Notes: generated by a model not told the origin, from the letters alone. Positions 17,024 to 23,713 are shown, numbered from the stretch's first letter. The stretch: 39,338 nt of DNA from W425 sp964503235 (GCA_964503235.1 CAZCZJ010000011.1:1-39338), one strand, 5' to 3'. Numbers and translations: made by a program.

Positions 17024-17067
17024 TCAAGGATTCAACTAAACCTTGAACAGTCGAACGGAGGAATAGA

Positions 17068-18876
17068 ATGGCGTATGAAATAAGATTATCGGTAATGAGT
17101 CCCGAAGCTGGAGTCGAAAAAGGTACGGGTGCGTTTCCGCCGGGCATGGGTGCAAATCCATCGGCTACGGGCAGAACTCCGCCCGGTATGGGCGGGCCTC
17201 CGCCGTCTTCACCTTCGGCGGCCAAGCGGCTGGACACATTGGAGAACAAGACCGTGTATCTGGTAGATACCGGCTTCGGCGGAAGCTATAACTTTATGCT
17301 GCAACTGCAAAAGTGGTTTGCCGAACACATGCCGTCCGTCACCACGATACGCAAGCGGAAACCGGGGAACGTGTTCATGGACGATAACAATGACCTCTGG
17401 GAGGAAATCAAGGATAAGGGTGATGCTGCTGTCGTTGGCGTCGCTGGCTGACCGGGCTGTGTCGGCGCGGTCGCTGCCGGCAGCACGAAGCTTGAACAGA
17501 CCTACGGGATTCCCGCTGCTCCAGTCTCGACGTACGAGTTTGAAAGCGCAATAAAGGACAACCCGATGGCTGCGTCCTTACCTTTCATTTATACGCCACA
17601 CCCGGTGATAGGTTTGTCTCCCGAAGCCCTCGATAAATATATTGTCGGCAATGATCCCGATACCGGTAAACCTATCATCAATGAAATAATCGACGTATTG
17701 ACGAAACCGGTAAGCGAAAAGAAACCGCAGCCTGAGTCTCCCGTAACGGTAAAAGCCGGCCCTCCCCGGATACTCCTGGAACCGGATACCGAAGATAATC
17801 TGCAGCGCCTGTTTTATGAAAAGGGCTGGACTGACGGATTGCCCATCATACTTCCCACCGAGGAGCGCGTGCAGGCGATGCTCGCTGGTACTAACGCTGC
17901 ACCGGACGAAGTGGTTGCCGAATCATTCCAGTTCGCTACCCGGGAAATCGTTAAGTACACGGTGGGACACATTGCGGTTATTGCGGTCATGGCCGGCGCC
18001 AGGCCGGAATATTTCCCGGTGATACTGGCTATTGCGGCCACCAAACAACCGTCGCTGATGCCCTCGACAACTCCCTTCGAAGCGATGCTTTTGGTGAATG
18101 GGCCGATTCGTAATGAGATCGGCATGAACTGCGGCATCGGCGCTTTCAGCGCGGTAAACATGGCTAACTCGGTGCTCGGAAGGGCCTGGACATTGATGAG
18201 CATTTGCCATGGATTTGCCAAACCCAGAAGTACCCTGTGGAGTTCCCAGGGTAATAATCATACCTACAATAACTTGTGCGTCGGCGAGAATGAGGAAAGG
18301 AGCGTTTGGGAGCCTTTCCATGTTGGCAAAGGATTCAAGGCTGAAGAGAGTGTGGTCAGTATCTTCCGGGGATGGGCTTTTCTGAATAGTTACGGAGCAG
18401 CTTCCAAGCGGTCATTAATAGAGGAATTGAATATCCAGCTGCCGGCAATGCCCCCGATAAATTCCTCGGCGACGATAATCATGGACCCGCTGGTGGCCAG
18501 GAATTTAAAGGAGAACGAGGGCTTTAATACCAAGCAGGATTTCTGCCGCGCGATGTCAGAGAACATCAAGATGCCGGCGGGACAATACTGGAAAACCGAT
18601 CATATCGACATGCTGGTAGCCTCCCAGGCTTACAAGGGAGTGGAACCTTACGCTTCATGGAAGAAGGTTCCGGATGACGAGTTGATAGCTCCCTATCATA
18701 ACCCGGACAATATCAATATCGTTGTGGTGGGAGGAGAAACAAGCCCCCTGTGGAAAGCGACGGATTTCGGCTACTCCGGCAGCGCATCTATCGACAAGTG
18801 GCGTGCGAATACATCCGATGATGAATGCGCCGACGGAACGTGCGGACTTCAGGATGAGCTGGGTGATTATGATTAG
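17068..18876 (+). CDS. Predicted selenoprotein: UGSC-like N-terminal domain with U-P-G-C motif fused to a large conserved domain
   Basis: A 602-residue frame interrupted only by UGA at 17449-17451 (residue 128). The context is GVAG-U-PGCVGAVAAGST, so Sec128 and Cys131 form a UxxC pair, matching the U-D-G-C of the divergent paralogue at 13139-14830. The N-terminus has a Pro/Gly-rich insert (about residues 20-55) and then LENKTVYLVDTGFGGSYNFM. The C-terminal domain contains YEKGWTDGLPIILPTEERV, VIAVMAGARPEYFPVILA, NGPIRNEIGMNCGIG, CVGENEERSVWEPFHVGKGF and near the end CADGTCGLQ, equivalent to CKDGSCGLS in the paralogue. The 38 codons between the UGA and the next ATG are well-formed protein that aligns with the other copy, so this is one gene and not two. 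GGAGG precedes the ATG. It ends in TAG. Probably a selenium-dependent redox enzyme acting with the SDRs. Confidence 0.88.
17460..17482 (+). promoter_or_regulatory. SECIS-like hairpin downstream of the in-frame UGA
   Basis: TGTCGGC (17460-17466) pairs with GCCGGCA (17476-17482) with one G-U pair. Above a bulged U (17475) two more G-C pairs close the tetraloop GGUC, at nucleotides 18-21 after the UGA. The E. coli fdhF SECIS also presents GGUC in an apical loop at nearly the same distance and has a bulged U important for SelB, though on the opposite arm. Confidence 0.75.
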
Positions 18877-18925
18877 ATTTTCCCCTCGCTGGCTTTCATC
18901 GCTACATTATAGCACCTGAGCGGGG

Positions 18926-19044
18926 TTATTCAATAGCGTAAAGCCTGCCGTCGTAAGAGCCCACGTACACTATACCGTTGGCAATGACCTATGATGCCGG
19001 TGCGGATGGCGACCCATCCGCCTGTTGTTACCGAATTTGGAAAA
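18926..19044 (-). pseudogene. Remnant of a PQQ-type beta-propeller repeat protein
   Basis: Read on the minus strand, the stretch ends VIANGIVYVGSYDGRLYAIE and a TAA stop at 18926. This is the textbook blade motif of PQQ/BamB-like beta propellers. Upstream the frame meets a TAG directly before VIANG, and other pieces (TTGGWVA, GSPSAPAS) appear in shifted frames. Only the last blade survives, so this is a decayed gene end. The rest of the 235-base space between the selenoprotein and the exporter genes holds a short dispersed repeat. Confidence 0.6.
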
Positions 19045-19072
19045 GTGGGCAGTACTGTACGGTAGGCAGAAC
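19045..19072. repeat. Dispersed short repeat, copy 1 of 3
   Basis: The pattern GTGGGCAGTACTGTACGGTAGGCAGAAC recurs with few changes at 24816-24847 and 33277-33307, always in the same orientation and in a gene-free spacer. In one frame it reads VG(G/S)TVR followed by TAG in all three; on the opposite strand it reads (S/T)YRTV-like text. It may be the fixed end of a decayed gene or element. Confidence 0.5.
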
Positions 19073-19111
19073 CAAAACGTTTGAAATAGCTTTCAGTTTG
19101 TGACTAGTCAC

Positions 19112-19849
19112 TTAGAGAATCCATCGGCGCTTAATGTTACGCAGGCTCAGAATAAATAAAACTATACAAAATACGCCGAGGATTATGAAGTCCAGTGTGA
19201 ATGATAGTATGTGCTCGCCGTTCACTGCGCCATGGAGGATATCGACGCCGTAAGTCACGGGAAGTATATAGGAAAGCGGGCGGATAAAGACGGGCAGTGA
19301 CATGATGGGAAAGAATAGCCCGCATAAGAAAATCATCGGGAAGCGGAAGAAGTTTGAGAAAGTCTGAGCTTCGAAAATCTCGCTGACTGAAACTGCAATG
19401 AAAAGACCGAGGAAAGTAGACACGATACCTATAAGGATGATGGCTGGCACGACAAGCGACCAGGTAATTCCCGACAGGTCTGCCAGGAATGCCGCAATGA
19501 TGACCGGGACAAAAGCGTTAACGATCCCGAAGACGATTGCCCCGGAGGTTTTGGCCAGCATCAACTGCTCCAGAGAAATAGGCGCCAGGAGTAGCCGCTC
19601 AAAAGAGCGGCTACGCTTCTCGAACGTGATAGTCACCGCCAGCATTGAAGTGGTCCCGAAGAGAATAGAAATAGTCATGACACCCGGCAGTAGCTCCAGC
19701 ACGCTCTCCAGTCCGCTCCCGGACCTGATGAAGAACATACCCGTCCATGCCAGGGGGAAAATAATACCCCAGCTGATGTTGGGCGGCTTGAGATAATACG
19801 CCCGCATATCCTTGGCCAGGATATTCCAGAAGGCAATCCAGCGTTTCAT
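19112..19849 (-). CDS. ABC-2 type transporter permease
   Basis: A 245-residue membrane protein with six hydrophobic segments in the ABC-2 layout. FEKRSRSFERLLLAPISLEQLMLAKTSGAIVFG is the cytoplasmic coupling stretch, and FRFPMIFLCGLFFPIMSLPVFIRPLSYILPVTYGVDILHGA is the characteristic re-entrant region of ABC-2 exporters. Its ATG overlaps the stop of the ATPase gene by 4 bases (ATGA), so the two are coupled and form one exporter. Such pairs export drugs, lipids or polysaccharides; the substrate is not readable. With the ArsR-type regulator upstream it forms a three-gene operon. Confidence 0.9.
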   Translation of the reverse strand: MKRWIAFWNILAKDMRAYYLKPPNISWGIIFPLAWTGMFFIRSGSGLESVLELLPGVMTISILFGTTSMLAVTITFEKRSRSFERLLLAPISLEQLMLAKTSGAIVFGIVNAFVPVIIAAFLADLSGITWSLVVPAIILIGIVSTFLGLFIAVSVSEIFEAQTFSNFFRFPMIFLCGLFFPIMSLPVFIRPLSYILPVTYGVDILHGAVNGEHILSFTLDFIILGVFCIVLFILSLRNIKRRWIL

Positions 19850-20838
19850 TGGTTTCCTCCGCCCCCGGGCTTTTCCTTCTCCCTCAGCATCAGTCCCGCT
19901 TCGATGCCGGTAACCTGGACGAAAACATCTTCAAGCGACGGTAAATGTCGGCGTGCTTCAGTCACCTGAATCCCTCGTTCTTCCAGAAATCGCGTCAGCG
20001 GCCCGATATTGACAGGCCCCGAAGATTCGATACGAACCTGCTCCGGGACAGAAGATTGGAACTGATACTGCGGGAATGTTGAAGCCAAGGCTTCGGTTAC
20101 GTTAGCCTCGGAATCAGAGATAGAAAGAATCAAGACATTTTTACCCTTAACCGGCTGTAAAAGATCTGACGTACGGTTGATTTTTACGATCTTTCCCTTC
20201 ACGATGAAAGCAATACGCTCGCAAAGACGCTCGGCCTCCTCGATGTAGTGAGTAGTGAGAAAAACGGTTGTCCCCTGGCGATGCAGGTTGGTAATGATTT
20301 GCCTGACCTGACGTGCGCTGGCTACATCTATCCCCGTGGTTGGCTCGTCAAGAAACAGGATAGGTGGCCGGTGGATGATACCTGCGGCAAAGGTTAGCTT
20401 ACGCTTCATACCCTTTGAGTAACCGGCGAACTTGCGCTCGGCGGCATCGGTAAGGCCGAAGGTTTCCAGCAACTCACGGGCTCGGGTCTGACGTTCATTT
20501 TTTCTCATCCCGTAAAGGGCCGCACAGAAGCAAAGGTTCTCGAAGCCGGTTAGTTCAGGATAAAGGTTGCTCTCATCAGGGACAACTCCCACTAGGTGTT
20601 GGGCTGCCTTGGGATTACCGGTACAATCAATACCGCCAATTTTTATCGTACCAGCATCCAGGCGAGCTAAGCCGGTGAGCAGGTTGATGGTGGTAGTCTT
20701 ACCGGCACCATTGGGGCCGAGGAAACCAAACAGCTCACCATTACCTATTTGGAAACTGATACTATTTACAGCGATGACCTCGCTATATCGCTTGGTAAGG
20801 TTGGTTGCATCAATAGCCGGTGAGCTACCTAATCTCAT
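19846..20838 (-). CDS. ABC transporter ATP-binding protein, DrrA/CcmA type
   Basis: A 330-residue ATPase. Walker A is GPNGAGKTT, the signature is YSKGMKRKLTFAA, and Walker B is ILFLDEPTTGID, all typical of ABC-2 exporter ATPases. The C-terminal 100 residues form the DrrA-type regulatory extension (DLLQPVKGKNVLILSISD ... EDVFVQVTG). The middle gene of the ArsR-ATPase-permease operon, 27 bases after the regulator gene; GGAG about 9 bases before the ATG. Together with the permease it should power efflux. Confidence 0.92.
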   Translation of the reverse strand: MRLGSSPAIDATNLTKRYSEVIAVNSISFQIGNGELFGFLGPNGAGKTTTINLLTGLARLDAGTIKIGGIDCTGNPKAAQHLVGVVPDESNLYPELTGFENLCFCAALYGMRKNERQTRARELLETFGLTDAAERKFAGYSKGMKRKLTFAAGIIHRPPILFLDEPTTGIDVASARQVRQIITNLHRQGTTVFLTTHYIEEAERLCERIAFIVKGKIVKINRTSDLLQPVKGKNVLILSISDSEANVTEALASTFPQYQFQSSVPEQVRIESSGPVNIGPLTRFLEERGIQVTEARRHLPSLEDVFVQVTGIEAGLMLREKEKPGGGGNQ

Positions 20839-20865
20839 GGTCTGTTTTCTCCAGATTTTTCATGT

Positions 20866-21180
20866 TCATCCTTCACCAAATTCAAGCGCGCGCGACATTA
20901 GTTCCTGCGCGTTCTTCAAGGATTCCTGTTTAATAAAGTAGTGGGCACGATATCCCTTCTTTTCCCCTTGAACTAAACCTGCATCCTTCAACACTTTAAG
21001 ATGTTGAGAAACAGCTGGTTGGGTTACTCCAAGTCGAAAGGCCAGCGCATTAACGCAGAGAGCATTTGGTTCCTGTTGCTGGGATAGAAGTTTTAGTAGC
21101 TTCAACCGAGTCGGGTCAGCCAAGACGCCGAACAGTGCTGTTTTTTCTTCAATAGTTGACTTTTTCTTCTCTACATTCAT
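20866..21180 (-). CDS. ArsR/SmtB-family transcriptional regulator
   Basis: A 104-residue winged-helix protein. FGVLADPTRLKLLKLLSQQ is the first helix pair, LAFRLGVTQPAVSQHLKVLKDAGLV is the helix-turn-helix with the TQPAVSQHL recognition helix, and GEKKGYRAHYFI is the wing. There is one Cys in ALCVNALA, at the place of the alpha-3 ELCVC metal motif, but the second Cys is absent, so metal sensing of the ArsR type is doubtful. As first gene of the operon it probably represses itself and the exporter through the inverted repeat just upstream. Confidence 0.9.
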   Translation of the reverse strand: MNVEKKKSTIEEKTALFGVLADPTRLKLLKLLSQQQEPNALCVNALAFRLGVTQPAVSQHLKVLKDAGLVQGEKKGYRAHYFIKQESLKNAQELMSRALEFGEG

Positions 21181-21192
21181 GTCTATAAGTAG

Positions 21193-21230
21193 CCACTAAT
21201 AGACTATGATAGCATTATCGCGACTAGTGG
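21193..21230. promoter_or_regulatory. Candidate operator of the ArsR-family regulator
   Basis: CCACTA (21193-21198) and TAGTGG (21225-21230) form an inverted repeat just before the regulator gene, with an inner TA-rich stretch (CTAATAGACTATGATAG). Position and symmetry suit an autoregulated operator. Confidence 0.4.
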
Positions 21231-21456
21231 TCAATGGCAATGAAAAAACCGGGGCCTGGGTCATGATGAGTGACAGCTTTATTTAAACGATCAGGAAGTT
21301 GGATGAAAGTCTCTGTTTGTCCGGTCTGAGCCGAAATGCCGAATTGTTCTAGGAATTCGCTTAGGAAATAATTATCCTATGATTGACCTTGGTAACGTGA
21401 TACCGAAGTAAACTCTTTGACAACTTTATATCATTAATAGTTCACTATGAGTAAAC

Positions 21457-21500
21457 TGGGCGGTAGAGGGCTCGAACCTCTGACCTTCAGTGTGTAAAAC
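21457..21500 (-). tRNA. Truncated tRNA-Val(UAC), 3' half only
   Basis: On the minus strand, a 44-base stretch gives an anticodon loop TTTACAC (anticodon UAC), then GAAGGTC, a perfect T-arm (CAGAGG-TTCGAGC-CCTCT) and the acceptor 3' strand ACCGCCC plus discriminator A. The text matches tRNA-Val. The D-arm, the 5' acceptor strand and the 5' anticodon arm are missing; upstream sequence is unrelated and holds a small hairpin. This is what an integration event leaves when an element recombines into a tRNA 3' end. Confidence 0.75.
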
Positions 21501-21510
21501 AGGTTTGATA

Positions 21511-21536
21511 AAAGGAGGGGACCGCTTGCCTCCTTT
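21511..21536 (-). terminator. Possible weak terminator hairpin
   Basis: AAAGGAGG and CCTCCTTT form a perfect 8-bp stem around a 10-base loop; on the minus strand it is followed by TTTTATC. It would end transcription of the small genes to the right, about 170 bases after the last of them. The gene-free stretch 21231-21702 otherwise holds only the tRNA fragment. Confidence 0.4.
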
Positions 21537-21702
21537 CTGTGCTATGTTAAATTGCCTATTACTACTTGTAAATATTTGATCAAAAAAAAAGAAGCTGATA
21601 TGGCTCCTTTGTCTATTGTCTCTAATTTATTCGATGGCTTGACTTGATGGGTTTTTACATAAGGAATGAAGTTACCACTTTGAAGAAGTTAAAATACTTT
21701 GT

Positions 21703-21966
21703 TTAGAGACAAGCTGCATAAAGCTTCATGTAGGCACTGCGGAGTTTCTTCTCAGTGTATTGAAGTGTTAGCCAGGCCGTATCGATTAGCTTCAAACCAC
21801 CCGCATCAAGTTTGGCATCAGTTTGACACTGTTTTTCTTTGGGGATGGTCGACTTTGTAGTAATAAATCGCCTTAGTATCTGGTAATAATGGGCATTCGC
21901 CTGCGCATCTGCCAAGATTGCTCGATTAAGCTCCCTTTCAGCTGCTTCTTGCACCGGTTTGTTCAT
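21703..21966 (-). CDS. Small hypothetical protein, mostly alpha-helical
   Basis: An 87-residue protein with no family I recognise. It starts MNKPVQEAAERELNRAILADAQANAHYYQILRRF (a charged helix) and continues with KLIDTAWLTLQYTEKKLRSAYMKLYAACL (a second helix). No membrane segment or known motif is visible. GGGAGG lies 7 bases before the ATG, strong support that it is a gene. It is the last of at least three same-strand small genes and is preceded by copy 1 of a duplicated leader-like element. Confidence 0.6.
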   Translation of the reverse strand: MNKPVQEAAERELNRAILADAQANAHYYQILRRFITTKSTIPKEKQCQTDAKLDAGGLKLIDTAWLTLQYTEKKLRSAYMKLYAACL

Positions 21967-21990
21967 TTTCTACCTCCCCGCTGATAGAAT

Positions 21991-22085
21991 AGGAAGAATA
22001 CCTCTTACTGTATCCGACCAGTAAGCTTAGAGGGCAGTCAACACATGACACATATTTATATTGCCTGCCCTTTTAAGGATACTTA
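21991..22085 (-). repeat. Duplicated intercistronic element, copy 1
   Basis: About 95 bases, matched by 22284-22378. Shared blocks are GAATACCTCTTACT, CCAGTAA, CAACACATGA and ATATTTATATTGCCTGCC. Each copy can form two hairpins: CTTACTG/CAGTAAG and GGCAG.CAA/TTG.CTGCC. This copy lies 25 bases upstream of the 87-residue gene, inside the presumed transcript. Confidence 0.7.
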
Positions 22086-22105
22086 ATTTATTAATATAAC
22101 TTTTT

Positions 22106-22213
22106 TTAATCCCTCCATATACCTCTGGCCCTACTATCTCTTATTTGCCAGACGATAAGCCCTATTACACCAACTGTAAACAGGCTACCAAAAATTATCA
22201 AAGATATATACAT
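22106..22213 (-). CDS. Very small single-pass membrane protein (35 aa)
   Basis: A 35-residue frame that starts MYISLIIFGSLFTVGVIGL and ends in a charged tail (RDSRARGIWRD) before TAA. Residues 2-23 form one hydrophobic helix, with the positive tail probably in the cytoplasm. AGGTGG lies 9 bases before the ATG. It sits between the two copies of the duplicated element and on the same strand as its small neighbours. Length and layout resemble small stress or toxin-like membrane peptides, but nothing specific supports such a role. Confidence 0.5.
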   Translation of the reverse strand: MYISLIIFGSLFTVGVIGLIVWQIRDSRARGIWRD

Positions 22214-22283
22214 TTAGTCTTACCACCTTTACTATATTATAGTCCTTAAGTTCATTGTTGCCATCAACTGCTTACCTGCCGGA

Positions 22284-22378
22284 ACAGGAGGAATACCTCT
22301 TACTATCCCACCAGTAACCCTGGATGGCAGACAACACATGATAGATATTTATATTGCCTGCCTTTTTCAGGATACTTC
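22284..22378 (-). repeat. Duplicated intercistronic element, copy 2
   Basis: Second copy of the element at 21991-22085, between the zinc-ribbon gene and the 35-residue membrane gene, ending about 70 bases before the latter's ATG. The hairpin arms differ slightly from copy 1 but keep pairing (TTACT/AGTAA and GGCAG/CTGCC), which suggests selection for structure. Confidence 0.7.
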
Positions 22379-22416
22379 ATTATACGTACTACACTGGATA
22401 TATATGCGCAGAAAAT

Positions 22417-22605
22417 TTAATACCGTGACGCGTAGCTTTTGTTGCTACTTCTGGAAAGTCTTGCTTTGTTGGCTCGGCGGCATGAGGAACAACGCTTAGG
22501 CTCATTAGTAAAGCCTTTAGATTGGAAGAACTCTTGTTCTCCTGCACTGAAAGTGAAGGCAGACCCGCAATCGGAACACTGTATTGACTTGTCTTGAAAA
22601 AACAT
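22417..22605 (-). CDS. Small zinc-ribbon protein
   Basis: A 62-residue protein with two Cys pairs, QCSDCGSAFTF near residues 9-19 and RCSSCRRANKAR near 38-50, the CxxC-x(26)-CxxC spacing of probable zinc-ribbon (zf-trcl-like) proteins, which often start with DKSI.C.DCG.EF.F..GEQ.F as here. The tail is basic and Ser-rich. It probably binds zinc and perhaps nucleic acid. AGGAGG is 7 bases before the ATG, and both are covered by a long hairpin in the leader, suggesting control of translation. First gene of the small minus-strand group. Confidence 0.75.
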   Translation of the reverse strand: MFFQDKSIQCSDCGSAFTFSAGEQEFFQSKGFTNEPKRCSSCRRANKARLSRSSNKSYASRY

Positions 22606-22653
22606 TGGATGACCTCCTCTCTTATAATTTAGTAAGAGCTCGGGTCATCCAAT
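22604..22653 (-). promoter_or_regulatory. Leader hairpin covering the ribosome binding site and start codon of the zinc-ribbon gene
   Basis: In the minus-strand message ATTGGATGACC (22653-22643) pairs perfectly with GGTCATCCAAT (22614-22604), whose last two bases are the A and U of the start codon. An inner CTCTTA/TAAGAG stem (22638-22633 with 22624-22619) stacks above an internal loop. The Shine-Dalgarno GGAGG (22617-22613) sits partly in the outer stem and partly in the loop. This would mask initiation until melted, as in RNA thermometers and other translational switches. Confidence 0.65.
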
Positions 22654-22806
22654 ACAGATGTAAATCAGCGGTGGATTTCTGGAAGGTTGCAATAACCTAA
22701 ACTGGAACTATACATAAAATATACACTAAAAGGATTCCATTTGTCAAGTTGATTCACTACTACTTATTACTCCATCGTGGTTGGTAATTAGAAAGGAGGA
22801 AAGGAA

Positions 22807-22938
22807 ATGGTAAATAAAAAGAAGTTTAGCCAAGCGGAACGTGACAGGCTGGTTACACTAAAAGCACGGGCAACCCTAGCACTTCGAAAAGCTAGGGAGA
22901 AACTAACAGAATACGACAGGACACATACATCAAGGTAG
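22807..22938 (+). CDS. Very small basic protein (43 aa)
   Basis: A 43-residue frame beginning MVNKKKFSQAERDRLVTLKA and ending in TAG. It is strongly basic and predicted as one long helix. AAAGGAGG lies 7 bases before the ATG, one of the best ribosome binding sites in the window, so it is very likely translated. I do not recognise the family. It is divergent from the zinc-ribbon gene and tail-to-tail with the GIY-YIG gene 9 bases away. A DNA- or RNA-binding peptide of a mobile element would fit its charge. Confidence 0.55.
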   Translation: MVNKKKFSQAERDRLVTLKARATLALRKAREKLTEYDRTHTSR

Positions 22939-22947
22939 TATTGCTGT

Positions 22948-23283
22948 TTAGTAAAATATCCCTCTCCACGGGTCATCAGGAGACATAGCCTTATTGAGAG
23001 GTGGAAGTTTGTTATACTGTTTTTTGTACGCTAGGAGAAGCCTGCGTTCAGCGTCAGATGCGTCATCAGGGTTTGTTCGCCGTTTTCGGAAATGGGTACA
23101 GGCTCTAAATCTTGTTTTCTCCTTGTGGTTTAGTAGTCTACTTCGTATTGATGTATCACTCTTCCCGATGTATAGTACCACGTTGCCTCTTGCCTTCCCG
23201 ATTTCGTACACTCCTGCCTCGTTAATGGATAAGGCTTGTATGACAGCCTTTGTAAACGGTGTCCATATTGCTTTAATTGGCAT
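22948..23283 (-). CDS. GIY-YIG domain protein
   Basis: A 111-residue protein started at the ATG at 23283 (MPIKAIWTPF), which has AAGGAGG 7 bases upstream; the ATG at 23301 would place that site inside the gene. The core AGVYEIGKARGNVVLYIGKSDTSIRSRLLNH has the G-x-Y...Y-I-G pair and the following Arg of GIY-YIG nucleases. KRRTNPDDASDAERRLLLAYKKQYNKLPPLNK then gives a Glu at the metal position and a closing Asn. It is a stand-alone short domain like those found in phages and mobile elements, where it may cut DNA. Upstream lies the unusual tRNA. Confidence 0.75.
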   Translation of the reverse strand: MPIKAIWTPFTKAVIQALSINEAGVYEIGKARGNVVLYIGKSDTSIRSRLLNHKEKTRFRACTHFRKRRTNPDDASDAERRLLLAYKKQYNKLPPLNKAMSPDDPWRGIFY

Positions 23284-23333
23284 AACTAACCTCCTTCGCA
23301 TGACCTATTTACAACCATGCTATAATACTATTG

Positions 23334-23419
23334 TGGGGCTGGGGGGATTTGAACCCCCACGGCAGATGTCTGCCAGTAGCTTCCAAAGCTACCGTGCCTG
23401 CCAATTACACCACAGCCCC
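23334..23419 (-). tRNA. tRNA with UGG anticodon (Pro by anticodon) but a long variable arm
   Basis: An 86-base cloverleaf on the minus strand: acceptor GGGGCTG/CAGCCCC, D-arm GTGT-AATTGGCAG-GCAC, anticodon stem GTAGC/GCTAC with loop TTTGGAA (anticodon UGG), a 17-base variable arm with stem GGCAG/CTGCC, and T-arm GGGGG-TTCAAAT-CCCCC with discriminator A. CCA is not encoded. All stems pair, so it should fold. A long variable arm belongs to Leu, Ser, Tyr and Sec tRNAs, not Pro, so the charged amino acid is uncertain. Confidence 0.8.
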
Positions 23420-23575
23420 AACTTTGAGAATCTGGACGGGGAGAGCCAGCCAGCTACCACCCCGTCCGAATCCCCTTGTTTTAAGGATATACCCAAGCAT
23501 GGGCATTTGTCAATAGGTAAACCAATAGTAAATATAGCTAGAGTAGATAATAAACCAATTATTACGGAGGGTACT

Positions 23576-23713
23576 ATGGCTGTCTGTCCTAAATGTTACA
23601 GTAGAGACATGATTAGGTGGGGAAAATACGGCAGACTCCAAAAATGGCACTGTCAAACTTGTGGTTATACTACTGTCAACCCCCGCCAGCGAAAACCGAA
23701 GGGTAGTAAATAG
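23576..23713 (+). CDS. Small zinc-ribbon protein upstream of the transposase
   Basis: A 45-residue frame starting MAVCPKCYSRDMIRWGKYG with CGGAGG 5 bases before the ATG. Two pairs, CPKC and CQTC, are spaced like the zinc ribbon in the transposase just downstream (CKNC...CKDC), so both are of the InsA-type finger. It ends in TAG and the next ATG follows at once, in the same frame. It may be a separate DNA-binding subunit or the detached N-terminus of a longer transposase. Confidence 0.6.
   Translation: MAVCPKCYSRDMIRWGKYGRLQKWHCQTCGYTTVNPRQRKPKGSK

Noticed and set aside
17566..18876. Separate gene starting at the ATG at 17566
   Set aside because: The 38 codons before it are in frame, align with the other paralogue and connect directly to the U-P-G-C motif; there is no Shine-Dalgarno sequence at 17550-17560.
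21991..22378. CRISPR array
   Set aside because: Only two copies about 290 bases apart with genes between them; no spacer regularity and no cas genes.
22994..23713. Plus-strand open frame of 239 codons
   Set aside because: It runs through the tRNA and antisense to the GIY-YIG gene. Only its last 45 codons, with their own ribosome binding site, are accepted.
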